DNA from: JAGNNV01 sp031392925
GTDB lineage: Bacteria > Acidobacteriota > Vicinamibacteria > Fen-336 > JAGNNV01
NCBI GenBank assembly: GCA_031392925.1
Contig: JANMVV010000158.1
Span: 9,418 to 73,417 of the forward strand
Length of the DNA stretch: 64,000 nucleotides
Direction: 5' to 3'
Part shown: in pieces, positions 52,409-62,412 of the stretch
Position numbering within the stretch: position 1 is the stretch's first letter
How the letters are laid out: every line of letters begins with the position of its first letter
The notes under the pieces: model-generated
The model's input: only the letters and a program-made list of their open reading frames with translations
Told to the model about the DNA's origin: nothing
The model's database searches: none
Position numbers and translations under genes: made by a program

Positions 52409-53247
52409 CGGGCGAGTCTCTCTTCAAGTCGCGAGAGGGCCGCGGTGGTGACCGCGAGCGTCTTGCAGTTGAGGATGTCGTAAACGGTCAGGTGCGATGT
52501 CTCGATCACCCGGAAGCCCGGGATGTTGCGGCTCGAGAGGAGGAGGGCGTCGGACGGCTCGCTCTCTACGTAGATCGTCTTGCCGTCGAAGTTCATGGCG
52601 TCGATCGCGGCCTTCAAGACCTTGGTCTTAGGCTCGTCGGCGCGGAGGGAGTCGACGATCCGGAGCGAACCGGTGCGGTTCTTGGTCGAAAGGGCCTGCC
52701 GAAGAGCGGCGGTGAGGGCCTTCTTCGGCATGGAGTAGGAGTAGTCGCGGGGGGTGGGTCCGAAGACCGTGCCGCCGTGACGCCACAGGGGCGTGCGCTT
52801 GTCGCCGACCCGCGCCTGACCGGTGCCCTTCTGCTTCCAGGGCTTTTTGCCGGAGCCGGACACGTCGCCGCGGCTCTTGGTCTTGTGGGTGCCCGCGCGC
52901 CCGCCGGCGCGATAGAGCTTGACCGCCTCATAGAGGAGGTGATCGTTCGGACGCAGTTCGAACACGGAGGGAGCGAGCTTCACCTGTCCGGAAGCCTTGC
53001 CGCCCGCACCCGTGACGATGAGCGAGCCGTCGGCCGCCTTGGTCTCGAGCTTCGCCTTGGGCTCGGCCTTGACCTTCGCGACCCTGGAGGGCTTCTCGGC
53101 CCTGGCCGCCTTCGCGGGAGCGGGCTTCGCCGCCTTCGCAGCAGCAGGGGCCTTGGCTTTGGGCGCCGCCGCCGCCTTCTTGGCCGGCTTTTCCGCCTTC
53201 GCCTTGGGGGCGGTCTTCACCGTTTTGCTCTTGGGGGATTCAGCCAT
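52405..53247 (-). CDS. rplD: 50S ribosomal protein L4 with long Ala/Lys N-terminal extension
   Basis: A 280-aa protein against the usual 205-215. Residues 1-65 are Ala/Lys/Pro repeats (KAEKPAKKAAAAPKAKAPAA and so on), histone H1-like. The normal L4 begins near residue 72 and contains GRAGTHKTKSRGDVSGSGKKPWKQKGTGQARVG, the tunnel loop, and WRHGGTVFGP. Whether the tail binds rRNA, protein or DNA is unknown. Upstream in-frame starts are absent, so the tail is part of the gene. Confidence 0.96.
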   Translation of the reverse strand: MAESPKSKTVKTAPKAKAEKPAKKAAAAPKAKAPAAAKAAKPAPAKAARAEKPSRVAKVKAEPKAKLETKAADGSLIVTGAGGKASGQVKLAPSVFELRPNDHLLYEAVKLYRAGGRAGTHKTKSRGDVSGSGKKPWKQKGTGQARVGDKRTPLWRHGGTVFGPTPRDYSYSMPKKALTAALRQALSTKNRTGSLRIVDSLRADEPKTKVLKAAIDAMNFDGKTIYVESEPSDALLLSSRNIPGFRVIETSHLTVYDILNCKTLAVTTAALSRLEERLAR

Positions 53248-53257
53248 TTTCGTCCCC

Positions 53258-53905
53258 TTACTTTCCGGTCCGGCGCGTGCCGGCCTTGTTGACGATGACG
53301 TAGGAGGAAATGGACCCGGGCACCGCGCCCTTCACGACCAGGATATTGTTCTCGGCGTCGATCTCGACCACCTGGATGTTCTTGGTGGTGACTTGTTCGT
53401 CGCCCATGTGACCGGCCGCTCGCAGGCCCTTGATGACGCGCGAGGGGAAGGCCGAGGCGCCGATCCCGCCGGGAGCCCGGTGGTGCATGGAGCCGTGGGT
53501 CCCGTCGCCGCCACGGAAGTGGTGACGCTTGACCACGCCGGCGAAGCCCTTGCCCTTGCTGGTCCCGGTGACGCTCACCATGTCCCCCGGACCGAAGAGG
53601 GAAACGTTCACCTTGTCGCCCGGGCTGATCGCCTCGGAGTCGGGAACGCGGAACTCGCGGATCATGCGCGTCGGCGGGATGCCCGCCTTCTTGAAGTGAC
53701 CCTGCATGGGCTTGGTGGTGTGCTTCACTCGCTTGTCTTCGACAAAGCCGACCTGGACCGCCGAGTAGCCGTGTTTCGCGGTGGTTTTACGCTCGACGAC
53801 GACGCAGGGACCCGCGGTGAGGACGGTGGCAGGAATAGCTCTGCCGTCCTTCCCATAGACCTGGGTCATGCCGACTTTTCTTGCGATGATTCCCTGAACT
53901 GGCAT
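53258..53905 (-). CDS. rplC: 50S ribosomal protein L3
   Basis: A 215-aa protein. It starts MPVQGIIARKVGMTQVYGKDG and contains the central VTGTSKGKGFAGVVKRHHFRGGDGTHGSMHHRAPGGIGASA with the conserved Gln/Trp-loop region near the peptidyl transferase centre. Confidence 0.98.
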   Translation of the reverse strand: MPVQGIIARKVGMTQVYGKDGRAIPATVLTAGPCVVVERKTTAKHGYSAVQVGFVEDKRVKHTTKPMQGHFKKAGIPPTRMIREFRVPDSEAISPGDKVNVSLFGPGDMVSVTGTSKGKGFAGVVKRHHFRGGDGTHGSMHHRAPGGIGASAFPSRVIKGLRAAGHMGDEQVTTKNIQVVEIDAENNILVVKGAVPGSISSYVIVNKAGTRRTGK

Positions 53906-53922
53906 TGGTGATTCCTGCGCGC

Positions 53923-54258
53923 CTACGCGCGAGCGTGCTCCTTGCCGAAAGCCTTGATCTCGACATCGACGCCGGCCGGTAGATCGAGCTTCATCAACGC
54001 GTCCACCGTTTGAGGGGTGGGCTCGCAGATGTCGATGATTCGCTTGTGGGTGCGAATCTCAAACTGTTCGCGACTCTTCTTGTCGACGTGAGGCGAGCGC
54101 AGGACGGTCCAGCGGTTCTTGATGGTCGGGAGCGGGATGGGGCCGGCCACCCGCGCGCCGGTCCTCTTCGCGGTGTCGACGATCTCGGACGTGGACTGAT
54201 CCAGGACGCGGTAATCGAACGCGCGCAACCGGATCCGGATCTTCTCGTTGAGCATCAT
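53923..54258 (-). CDS. rpsJ: 30S ribosomal protein S10
   Basis: A 111-aa protein with IRIRLRAFDYRVLDQSTSEIVDTAKRTGARVAGPIPLPTIKNRWTVLRSPHVDKKSREQFEIRTHKRIIDI. S10 also acts with NusB in antitermination. It follows tuf on the minus strand. Confidence 0.98.
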   Translation of the reverse strand: MMLNEKIRIRLRAFDYRVLDQSTSEIVDTAKRTGARVAGPIPLPTIKNRWTVLRSPHVDKKSREQFEIRTHKRIIDICEPTPQTVDALMKLDLPAGVDVEIKAFGKEHARA

Positions 54259-54304
54259 GGCTTTGGTGGACTCGCTTCTTTAATCGACGGTGTGGCAGCG
54301 GTGA

Positions 54305-55498
<1,194 letters not shown>

Positions 55499-55559
55499 GG
55501 CTTTTGCTCCTGAGGATCTATCTGGTTGCTTTGCTGAAAGTTAAAAGTTCTTTGAGGAC

Positions 55560-57659
55560 TTACGTGGTGCGCTGCGCCTTGCCGGACGACTTGGCGATGA
55601 CTTCTTCGGCGACGTTCCGGGGCGCTTCTTCGTACTTCTCGAAGTGCATCGTGTAGGTCGCGCGTCCCTGCGTGCGCGACCGCAGGTCCGTGGAATAACC
55701 GAACATGTTGGAAAGAGGAACCAGCGCGTTGATGAGGTTGGTGCCGCCGCGCGAGGTCTGGCCCTGGAGCTGACCGCGGCGGGACGACAGGTCTCCGGAG
55801 ACAACCCCGGTGTACTCGTCGGGGGTGACCACTTCGACCTTCATAATGGGCTCGAGAATGACGGGATCGGCCTTGCGCGCGCCATTTTGAATGGCGAGCG
55901 AGCCCGCCAGCTTGAACGCCATTTCACTGGAGTCGACGTCGTGGTAGCTGCCGTCGTAGAGCCGAACATGGACGTCCACCATGGGAAAGCCGGCCAGGAC
56001 GCCGCGTTCGAGCGCTTCCTTGACCCCCATCTCGATGGGCTTGATGAATTCCTTGGGAATCGATCCGCCGGTCAGGTCGTTCTCGAACACGAAGCCCAGG
56101 CCGGGATTCGGCGCGCATTCGATCTTGCAATGTCCATACTGGCCCTTGCCGCCGCTCTGCTTGATCCACTTGCCTTCGGCCAGCGCCTTCTTGCGGATGG
56201 TCTCGCGGTAGGCGACCTGGGGCTTGCCCACGTTCGCTTCCACGCCGAACTCGCGTTTCAACCGGTCCACGATGATCTCAAGATGGAGTTCGCCCATGCC
56301 GGAGATCTTGGTCTGGTTGGTCTCGGGATCGCTCTCGACCTTGAAGGTCGGATCTTCCTGCATGAGCTTGCCCAGACCGACGCCCATCTTTTCCTGGTCG
56401 GTCTTGGTCTTGGGCTCGACGGCCAGGGAGATGACGGGAGCCGGGAACACGATGGCTTCCAGAAGGACAGGCTTGTCGCCGTCGCAGATGGTGTCCCCGG
56501 TGGACACGTTCTTGAGGCCGATCGCGGCCGCGATATCGCCCGCGTAGATCTCCTTGATCTCTTCGCGCTTGTTCGCGTGCATCTTGACCAGGCGGCCGAT
56601 GCGCTCGCGCGTGCCCTTGGTGGCGTTCAGGAGGGTGTCTCCCGCCTTCATCTGGCCGGAGTACACGCGGATGAACGCGAGCTGGCCGACGAAGGGATCG
56701 GTCATGATCTTGAAAACGAGGCCAGAGAAGGGCGCGCTGTCATCGCAGGGACGCTCGACCGGCTGCCGCGTGTCCGGATCGATGGCGACGGTCGGCGGGA
56801 TGTCGAGGGGCGAGGGCAGGTAGGCGATGACCGCGTCGAGCATGGGCTGCACGCCCTTGTTCTTGAACGCGGTGCCGCAGACCACCGGGAAGAGCTTGAG
56901 CGCGATGGTGGCCCGGCGGATGCCGGCCTTCAGCTCGGCGGTGGTGATCTCTTCACCCTTGAGGAACTTGTCGGTGAGGTGATCGTCGACCTCCGAGACC
57001 GTCTCGATGAGGTGGTCGCGGGAGAGCTTGGCCTCTTCGAGCATGTCGGCGGGGACCTCTTCCGTCTTGTACTCGGCGCCCATGGTCTCGTCTTCGTACC
57101 GGTACGCCTTCATCTCGACGAGGTCGATCACGCCGATGAACTTGTCCTCGGCGCCGATGGGAAGCTGGATCGCCACCGGGGTCTTGGCCGAGAGGCGATC
57201 GATCATCATGTCGATGCAGTGCTGGAAATCGGCGCCCACGCGGTCCATCTTGTTGATGAAGGCGATGCGGGGGACGTTGTACTTGTCGGCCTGGCGCCAC
57301 ACCGTCTCGGACTGGGGCTGCACGCCGGAGACCGCGTCGAAGACCGCGACCGCGCCGTCCAAAACCCGGAGCGAACGCTCGACCTCAGCGGTGAAGTCGA
57401 CGTGGCCCGGAGTGTCGATGATGTTGATCCGGTGGTCTTTCCAGAAGCACGTGGTCGCGGCGGAGGTGATGGTGATGCCACGCTCCTGCTCCTGCTCCAT
57501 CCAGTCCATGGTGGCGGTGCCGTCGTGGACTTCACCGATCTTGTAGTTGACACCGGTGTAGAAAAGAATCCGCTCGGTCGTCGTGGTCTTGCCCGCGTCG
57601 ATATGCGCGGCAATCCCGATGTTGCGGGTCTTTTCGAGAGAGGTAGAACGAGCAGCCAC
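55560..57659 (-). CDS. fusA: elongation factor G (canonical)
   Basis: A 699-aa protein. AHIDAGKTTTTERILFYTG (P-loop), RGITITSAATTCFW (switch I), DTPGHVDFTAEVERSLRVLDGAV and NKMDRVGADF are standard. Domain IV has SGGKGQYGHCKIECAPNPGLGFVF. It catalyses translocation and recycling. It sits in the str operon position between rpsG and tuf. A second, variant EF-G is encoded at 34612-36711. Confidence 0.98.
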   Translation of the reverse strand: MAARSTSLEKTRNIGIAAHIDAGKTTTTERILFYTGVNYKIGEVHDGTATMDWMEQEQERGITITSAATTCFWKDHRINIIDTPGHVDFTAEVERSLRVLDGAVAVFDAVSGVQPQSETVWRQADKYNVPRIAFINKMDRVGADFQHCIDMMIDRLSAKTPVAIQLPIGAEDKFIGVIDLVEMKAYRYEDETMGAEYKTEEVPADMLEEAKLSRDHLIETVSEVDDHLTDKFLKGEEITTAELKAGIRRATIALKLFPVVCGTAFKNKGVQPMLDAVIAYLPSPLDIPPTVAIDPDTRQPVERPCDDSAPFSGLVFKIMTDPFVGQLAFIRVYSGQMKAGDTLLNATKGTRERIGRLVKMHANKREEIKEIYAGDIAAAIGLKNVSTGDTICDGDKPVLLEAIVFPAPVISLAVEPKTKTDQEKMGVGLGKLMQEDPTFKVESDPETNQTKISGMGELHLEIIVDRLKREFGVEANVGKPQVAYRETIRKKALAEGKWIKQSGGKGQYGHCKIECAPNPGLGFVFENDLTGGSIPKEFIKPIEMGVKEALERGVLAGFPMVDVHVRLYDGSYHDVDSSEMAFKLAGSLAIQNGARKADPVILEPIMKVEVVTPDEYTGVVSGDLSSRRGQLQGQTSRGGTNLINALVPLSNMFGYSTDLRSRTQGRATYTMHFEKYEEAPRNVAEEVIAKSSGKAQRTT

Positions 57660-57694
57660 GATTGTTTCTCAGGCGTCCTTAAGGGGGGAACCAA

Positions 57695-58165
57695 TTACCA
57701 GCGGTAGTGGGCGAAGGCCTTGTTGGCCTCGGCCATCTTGTGAACGTCGTCCTTCTTCTTCATGGCCCCGCCACGAAGGTTCGACGCGTCCAGCAGTTCG
57801 TTTGAAAGCTTGTTGATCATGCCGCGCTCCGAGCGGAGGCGCGCGTAGCTGATGATCCAGCGGATGCCCAGGGAGTTGCGGCGGTTGGGGTTCACTTCGA
57901 TCGGAACCTGGTAGTTCGAACCGCCCACGCGACGGCTCTTTACCTCGAGCGTCGGCTTCACGTTCTCGACCGCCTTCTTGAAGAGCTTGAGCGGATCGTC
58001 CTGGGTCTTCTCATGGATGGCCTTGAGCGCGCCGTACATGATCTGCTGGGCGGTGGACTTCTTGCCATCGCTCATCAGGCAGTTCACGAACTTCGTGACC
58101 AGGGTCGAGTTGTAGAGAGGATCGGGGAGAACATCCCGCTTCGGTACGGTGCCGCGACGTGGCAT
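57695..58165 (-). CDS. rpsG: 30S ribosomal protein S7
   Basis: A 156-aa protein with MPRRGTVPKRDVLPDPLYNSTLVTKFVNCLMSDGKKSTAQQIMYGAL and the C-terminal KDDVHKMAEANKAFAHYRW. In E. coli it represses the str operon by binding the rpsL-rpsG intercistronic RNA. Here that gap is long and hairpin-rich. Confidence 0.98.
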   Translation of the reverse strand: MPRRGTVPKRDVLPDPLYNSTLVTKFVNCLMSDGKKSTAQQIMYGALKAIHEKTQDDPLKLFKKAVENVKPTLEVKSRRVGGSNYQVPIEVNPNRRNSLGIRWIISYARLRSERGMINKLSNELLDASNLRGGAMKKKDDVHKMAEANKAFAHYRW

Positions 58166-58167
58166 TT

Positions 58168-58589
58168 GCTTTAGCGCTCCAGACTTCTACGGAAAACTTG
58201 AGTTGACGGTCTTTCGAAAACCTGCAAGAACTTAGGTTTGCAAAGACCCTTGGAGCACTCCCTCGGGGGACACCCCCAGGGGTTTCGACGCGGCACGACC
58301 AGAATCAGGGTTCGTTGACTGCTTTCGACCCTGATGCGATCCGCTGCATCGAGCGTGGCTCAAGGATCTTTCGCCCAATCGCTGAATCAGCTTTGGGGGC
58401 TGCTTCAGAGCTTCTGTGGCGGGATTTCCCAGGCTTCTCTTGATTTACTTTTGTCTTCGAGATCTCGGATTTGCACCCGATTCACGATTCGGTTGACCTC
58501 GAAGGGACGGCGATCTTACGCGAAAACTCTTAAAAACTAAACTGTTGCAGACACAATTCCCCGGAAAGGGAGAGGTGCCCGGGAGCGAA
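58168..58589 (-). promoter_or_regulatory. 422-nt hairpin-rich rpsL-rpsG gap
   Basis: No gene is seen here. Inverted repeats are GGTCTTT/AAAGACC (58208-58214 with 58242-58248), enclosing AAACCT/AGGTTT, and a GGGGG/CCCCC hairpin at about 58262-58278. ATCAGGGT/ACCCTGAT lie at 58304-58311 with 58328-58335. The region is AT-richer than its flanks. It may be a 5' leader for rpsG-fusA-tuf and could hold an S7 autoregulatory site, a promoter or an mRNA processing site. The first hairpin begins about 43 nt upstream of the rpsG ATG on the minus strand. Confidence 0.5.
58513..58541 (-). promoter_or_regulatory. candidate promoter inside the rpsL-rpsG gap
   Basis: On the minus strand TTTAGT and TAAGAT are separated by 17 nt. 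TAAGAT is the -10 hexamer seen at other genes in this window. It would give a leader of about 340 nt before rpsG. The -35 match is weak. Confidence 0.35.
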
Positions 58590-58967
58590 CTAGGCGGCCT
58601 TGGGCCGTTTCGCGCCGTATTTGCTGCGGCTTCGCTTACGGCCCGCGACACCGGTGGCGTCGAGCGAACCGCGCACGATGTGATAACGCACGCCCGGCAG
58701 GTCCTTGACTCGGCCGCCACGGATCAGGACCAGCGAGTGCTCCTGAAGATTGTGGCCAACGCCGGGAATGTAAGCCGTGACTTCGATGCCGTTGGTCAGG
58801 CGAACACGCGCAACCTTGCGAAGCGCCGAGTTCGGCTTCTTCGGCGTGGTCGTGAAGACGCGCACGCACACACCGCGCTTCTGGGGCGACTCCTGGAGCG
58901 CGGGGCTCGCAGTCTTCGACTTGAGCTTGGTGCGGCCACTTCGAATCAATTGGCTGACGGTTGGCAA
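58590..58967 (-). CDS. rpsL: 30S ribosomal protein S12
   Basis: A 125-aa protein. The longer frame upstream is non-coding; TTG 58967 is chosen because it begins MPTVSQLIRSGR, the normal S12 start, and AGGAG lies ten bases upstream. It has TTTPKKPNSALRK (the KPNSALR loop with the streptomycin-site lysine) and HSLVLIRGGRVKDLPGVRYH, both wild type in pattern. It is the first gene of the cluster; rpoB and rpoC are not upstream. Confidence 0.97.
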   Translation of the reverse strand: MPTVSQLIRSGRTKLKSKTASPALQESPQKRGVCVRVFTTTPKKPNSALRKVARVRLTNGIEVTAYIPGVGHNLQEHSLVLIRGGRVKDLPGVRYHIVRGSLDATGVAGRKRSRSKYGAKRPKAA

Positions 58968-59001
58968 ACTTCGATCACTCCTGATGGAACAAGGACTGCG
59001 G

Positions 59002-59029
59002 AGTTTACCGGAGGAGGACGCGAAGTCAA
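59002..59029 (-). promoter_or_regulatory. rpsL promoter
   Basis: On the minus strand TTGACT (59024-59029) and TAAACT (59002-59007) are separated by 16 nt, giving a start near 58995, just ahead of the AGGAG ribosome binding site. It lies between the upstream lipoprotein stop and rpsL. A likely promoter for the whole str-S10 cluster. Confidence 0.6.
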
Positions 59030-59046
59030 GACAACGCGGGAAGAAA

Positions 59047-60375
59047 CTAGCGCTGCGCGGACAGCCTCGTGAGTGAATCGACCACCGCCTTCGCCTCCGC
59101 GCCAGTGACGATGCGCCACGGTTCGAAGGCGCCCGATGGGGCATTCTGCATGACTCCAGCGCCCACCACTCTCACCACCGAGCTGTATTGAAGATGGGAA
59201 GGCGACATATCCCTGGGAGCCGCTCCGTTCGATCTCCCCCACCCCACGAGATCGAGGACGCGCGCCGCCACCACCGCCAACTCGCCGCGGCGAACCACGC
59301 CGGAGGGCTGGAAGGTGTGATTCGGGTAAACGTCCATCAGCCCGAGTTCAAGGGCACGCAAGACCTGGGGACGGGCCCAGGTTTTCGAGAGATCGGACGC
59401 CACTTCGCCTTTGTTCTCGGGTTTCCTGGACTTGAGAATCTCCACTTTCTCCACCACCAGCGCCGCGAGTTCAGCCCGGGTGATGCGAGGCGCCTCGCCG
59501 ATCGCGCGCAGCGGCTCGGGCAGAGCCAGTGAGGCGCGCCGGTCCTTGATGCGGGCAAGCAGAGCGGCTCCCTCCGTATCCTCGGCCAGGTCTTTGAGAC
59601 CGCGCTTGAGCGCCATCTCGGCTCCGTCGAGATCTCCGTCTTCGAAACGGATGGAGGCGATCCGGATGGCGATGTTTCGGTCGGCATCCTGCGCGGCGGC
59701 CAGGACGGAAAGGGCTTCGGTGCGGCGTCCCGACTCCACGAGGAGATCCGCGAGTTCGAGGCGGACCGGGGACAATTCGGGGGCCACTTCGATCGCCCTT
59801 TGCAGCATAACGATGGCCTCCGCCTTCTTCCCCTCGGCCGAAAGGGCCCCCGCCTGGCCGATCGCCGCCTCGGCCACCGCGAGCTTCACCTCGCTCGCGC
59901 GCCGACTGAGGGCCGCATCCTTCGGCCGAAGCCGCTCCGCTTTCACATATAGAGGAAGGGCCTGGTCGAGAAGGCCTTGCTTCCGCTTCACCGAGGCGAG
60001 ACCGACGAGGGCGGCCACGTCGTTTCGCTCCGCGGTCAGAACCGAAGTGAAGATCGCCTCAGAGTCCTTGAGCCGGTTTGCCCGGAGGGCGGCAAACCCG
60101 AGAACGATCCGGGCGGGCGCCAGGTCCGGACGGCCCGAAGCGAGCTTGCTGACCGTCTGCTCGGCCCGCGCGGTCTGGCCGGCGAGAATGTCGTCCCACG
60201 CTCGATGGAGGGCCTTCTCGTCGCGCGAGGGCATCTCGCCGCGCTTGATTTCCGGAAAGACGTAGTCGGAGTCGTCGACCTGGGGGGTGGCCACTCTCGC
60301 GCCACAGGCGGAAAGAAAAAGGGCGAGGATCCCAGCCACGCCCAGCGCGCTGGCCACGCGTCGGGTCGTCTTCAT
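59047..60375 (-). CDS. TPR lipoprotein with SLH-like C-terminal domains
   Basis: A 442-aa protein. Signal with lipobox FLSAC (Cys24). Residues about 50-290 contain repeated helix pairs with the TPR spacing (for example GLASVKRKQGLLDQALPLYVKAERLRPKDAALS and LQRAIEVAPELSPVRLELADLLVESGRRTEAL). After residue 290 come S-layer-homology-like segments (ITRAELAALVVEKVEIL, ALELGLMDVYPNHTFQPSGVVRRGELAVVAARVL). It is probably an outer-membrane or cell-surface assembly protein. The ATGA overlap with hflX indicates one operon, and the rpsL promoter begins just downstream. Confidence 0.8.
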   Translation of the reverse strand: MKTTRRVASALGVAGILALFLSACGARVATPQVDDSDYVFPEIKRGEMPSRDEKALHRAWDDILAGQTARAEQTVSKLASGRPDLAPARIVLGFAALRANRLKDSEAIFTSVLTAERNDVAALVGLASVKRKQGLLDQALPLYVKAERLRPKDAALSRRASEVKLAVAEAAIGQAGALSAEGKKAEAIVMLQRAIEVAPELSPVRLELADLLVESGRRTEALSVLAAAQDADRNIAIRIASIRFEDGDLDGAEMALKRGLKDLAEDTEGAALLARIKDRRASLALPEPLRAIGEAPRITRAELAALVVEKVEILKSRKPENKGEVASDLSKTWARPQVLRALELGLMDVYPNHTFQPSGVVRRGELAVVAARVLDLVGWGRSNGAAPRDMSPSHLQYSSVVRVVGAGVMQNAPSGAFEPWRIVTGAEAKAVVDSLTRLSAQR

Positions 60376-61646
60376 GCGATGGCGAGGAGGGCCCGGGTCG
60401 AGGCCTCGGCCTGCAGGACGACCTGGCCGAACTCGTCGCGCGTCTGGGAGAGGACTTTGGCATGGCGATAGACGTTCGCGATCCGCCGTTCGTCCTGAGG
60501 ATCGATGCGCAGGGTCACCGGCCGCGGCAGCATGTCCAGCATCTCCGCGATGCGTCGTTTCAGGACATCGAGGCCCTCGCCGGTCAGGGCGGAAAGCGGC
60601 ACCGCGTCGGGCCGCTCCGACCGGAGGGCCAGGCGGGCCGCGTCGTCCGCGCCATCGATCTTGTTGATGACGACCAGCCGATTGGGCGATTCTTCCGCGC
60701 CGATCTCTTCCAGCACTTCCCGGACCGCCTTCTCCTTCTCCGCCATCTCGGGATCGGTCCCATCGACCACGTGAATCACGAGGTCCGCTTCAACCACTTC
60801 TTCGAGGGTGGCGCGGAAGGCGGCGACGAGGCCATGCGGCAGGTGGCGGATGAAACCGACGGTGTCGACGAGGACGATGTTCTCGCGTTCGCCGATGCGC
60901 ACGCCGCGCATCAGAGGATCGAGGGTCATGAACAGGCGATCGGAGATTTCGACTTTCTCTTCGCCGGTGAGCGCCCGGAAGAGGCTGGACTTCCCCGCGT
61001 TGGTGTAGCCCACGAGCGAAACCACGGGCTCGGCGCGACGGCGGCGGCCTTCGCGCCTTGTCCCCCGCTCGCGCCGGACGTGCTCGATCGACTCCTTGAG
61101 CACCGAAACGCGGGTGCGGATGCGACGCCGGTCGGTTTCGAGTTTCGTTTCACCCGGACCCCTGGTGCCGATGCCGCCGCCCAGGCGCGAGAGGGAAACG
61201 CCCTTCCCGGTGAGCCGGGGCATCAGGTACTGAAGCTGAGCGAGCTCGACCTGGAGCCGGCCCTCGCGGGACCGGGCGCGCTGGGCGAAGATGTCAAGAA
61301 TCAGTTCGGTTCGATCGAGCACCTTGACCTCGAGTTTCGCCTCGAGATTTCGCGCCTGCACCGGGGAGAGTTCGGCATCGACCATCACGATGGTGATGGC
61401 CTTCTCCGACACCAGCTCCTTGAGCTCGTCGACCTTGCCGCTGCCGAAGTACGTGGCGGAGTCGGGACGCTTTCGCTCCTGCGAAATCACCTCCACGATC
61501 CTGGCGCGCGCGCTCTTCGCCAGCAGGGTCATCTCCTCGAGGGAGACGGCGGCGGCCTCGCGTTCGCGGCTGGTCCGATAGGTGCCGCAGATCAGGGCAC
61601 GTTCGTGCCGTTCAGTTCTTGTCTTGGTGCTCAATGGGTCGGCCAA
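60372..61646 (-). CDS. hflX: GTPase HflX
   Basis: A 424-aa protein. The N-terminal HflX domain contains YFGSGKVDELKEL and AELSPVQARNLE. The linker helix (GGGIGTRGPGETKLETDRR) and the G domain (GYTNAGKSSLF, DTVGFIRHLPHGLVAAFRATLEE, NKID) follow. It splits or rescues stalled ribosomes under stress. The start used is TTG 61646; a later TTG at 61634 is also possible. The stop overlaps the lipoprotein gene (ATGA). Confidence 0.95.
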   Translation of the reverse strand: MADPLSTKTRTERHERALICGTYRTSREREAAAVSLEEMTLLAKSARARIVEVISQERKRPDSATYFGSGKVDELKELVSEKAITIVMVDAELSPVQARNLEAKLEVKVLDRTELILDIFAQRARSREGRLQVELAQLQYLMPRLTGKGVSLSRLGGGIGTRGPGETKLETDRRRIRTRVSVLKESIEHVRRERGTRREGRRRRAEPVVSLVGYTNAGKSSLFRALTGEEKVEISDRLFMTLDPLMRGVRIGERENIVLVDTVGFIRHLPHGLVAAFRATLEEVVEADLVIHVVDGTDPEMAEKEKAVREVLEEIGAEESPNRLVVINKIDGADDAARLALRSERPDAVPLSALTGEGLDVLKRRIAEMLDMLPRPVTLRIDPQDERRIANVYRHAKVLSQTRDEFGQVVLQAEASTRALLAIA

Positions 61647-61738
61647 AGGCTACACCCTCGGCCGTATCCCTCGAAGCACCTTTGGGCGGCAGGAACCTCC
61701 CCTGGCTTCAGCGCACGATCGCGCCAATCGGACGCCGA

Positions 61739-62395
61739 TCAGGAACGGGGCGAAGCCAGACTCCCTAATAGTCGCTCGATAGCCTGACCCTTGATCCGGC
61801 CGGCGCGCAGGATGGAGAAGCCACCGGCCGACCCGGAGAAGTCCACGATGGTCGACGGCTCGCCGTCCAGCGGGCCCTCGTCAAGCGCCAGTATCGCCCT
61901 GGGAAACGCCGCCGCGGCGAGATCGACGGTCACGCACGGCTCCTCCCCCGCAAGGTTCGCCGACGTCGAGACGAGCGGGCCGGCCTGTCGCGCCAATCCG
62001 CGCGCCGTGTCCGAGGCCGGAACCCGGACCGCGATGGTGCGCGCGCCGGCGAGCAGTTCCCTTGGCAAGGTACCCACCGCGGGCAGGACAAGGGTCAGCG
62101 GCCCCGGCCAGAAGGCATCGGCGAGACGCTGCGCGTCCTCCGGCCAGCGCGCCGCGAGGGATCGCGCCTGCGCGACATCCGCGACGATCACCGGCAGCGC
62201 TTTGCCCGCCTCCCGCCCCTTCGCCTCACGAAGCCGGGCCACGGCCGCTCCATCCAGCGCGCGGCACCCAATCGCATAGAGGGTGTCGGTCGGATAGATG
62301 ACGAGCGCGCCCTGCTGCAGGCGCGCGGCCACGTCCATCTGCTCATCGGGCGTGAGCCCGCGAGTTCGAAGGTCGTATCGCTTGAGGTCCGCCAC
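61739..62395 (-). CDS. tsaC: threonylcarbamoyl-AMP synthase (TsaC/Sua5/YrdC)
   Basis: A 218-aa protein. GTG 62395 is chosen because the sequence before it is not protein-like and a TACGAT hexamer ends seven bases upstream. The YrdC core is QGALVIYPTDTLYAIGCRAL, KALPVIVADV, WPGPLTLVLPAVG, VRVPASD and PLVSTSANLAGEEP. It has no C-terminal Sua5 domain. It makes the threonylcarbamoyl-AMP used for tRNA t6A37. Its promoter overlaps that of the divergent fragment. Confidence 0.93.
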   Translation of the reverse strand: MADLKRYDLRTRGLTPDEQMDVAARLQQGALVIYPTDTLYAIGCRALDGAAVARLREAKGREAGKALPVIVADVAQARSLAARWPEDAQRLADAFWPGPLTLVLPAVGTLPRELLAGARTIAVRVPASDTARGLARQAGPLVSTSANLAGEEPCVTVDLAAAAFPRAILALDEGPLDGEPSTIVDFSGSAGGFSILRAGRIKGQAIERLLGSLASPRS

Positions 62396-62402
62396 GCGAA
62401 GG

Positions 62403-62412
62403 ATCGTACAAT
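62403..62412. promoter_or_regulatory. overlapping divergent -10 elements
   Basis: ATCGTA (62403-62408) reads TACGAT on the minus strand, seven bases before the tsaC GTG. TACAAT (62407-62412) lies eight bases before TTG 62421 on the plus strand. The two hexamers share bases 62407-62408, so the two promoters probably cannot fire together. Only weak -35 elements are seen. Confidence 0.35.

Noticed and set aside
55644..57707. 687-codon plus-strand frame
   Set aside because: Antisense to canonical fusA; no motif.
58968..59144. N-terminal extension of rpsL
   Set aside because: Not S12-like; it crosses the promoter and ribosome binding site of the TTG start at 58967.
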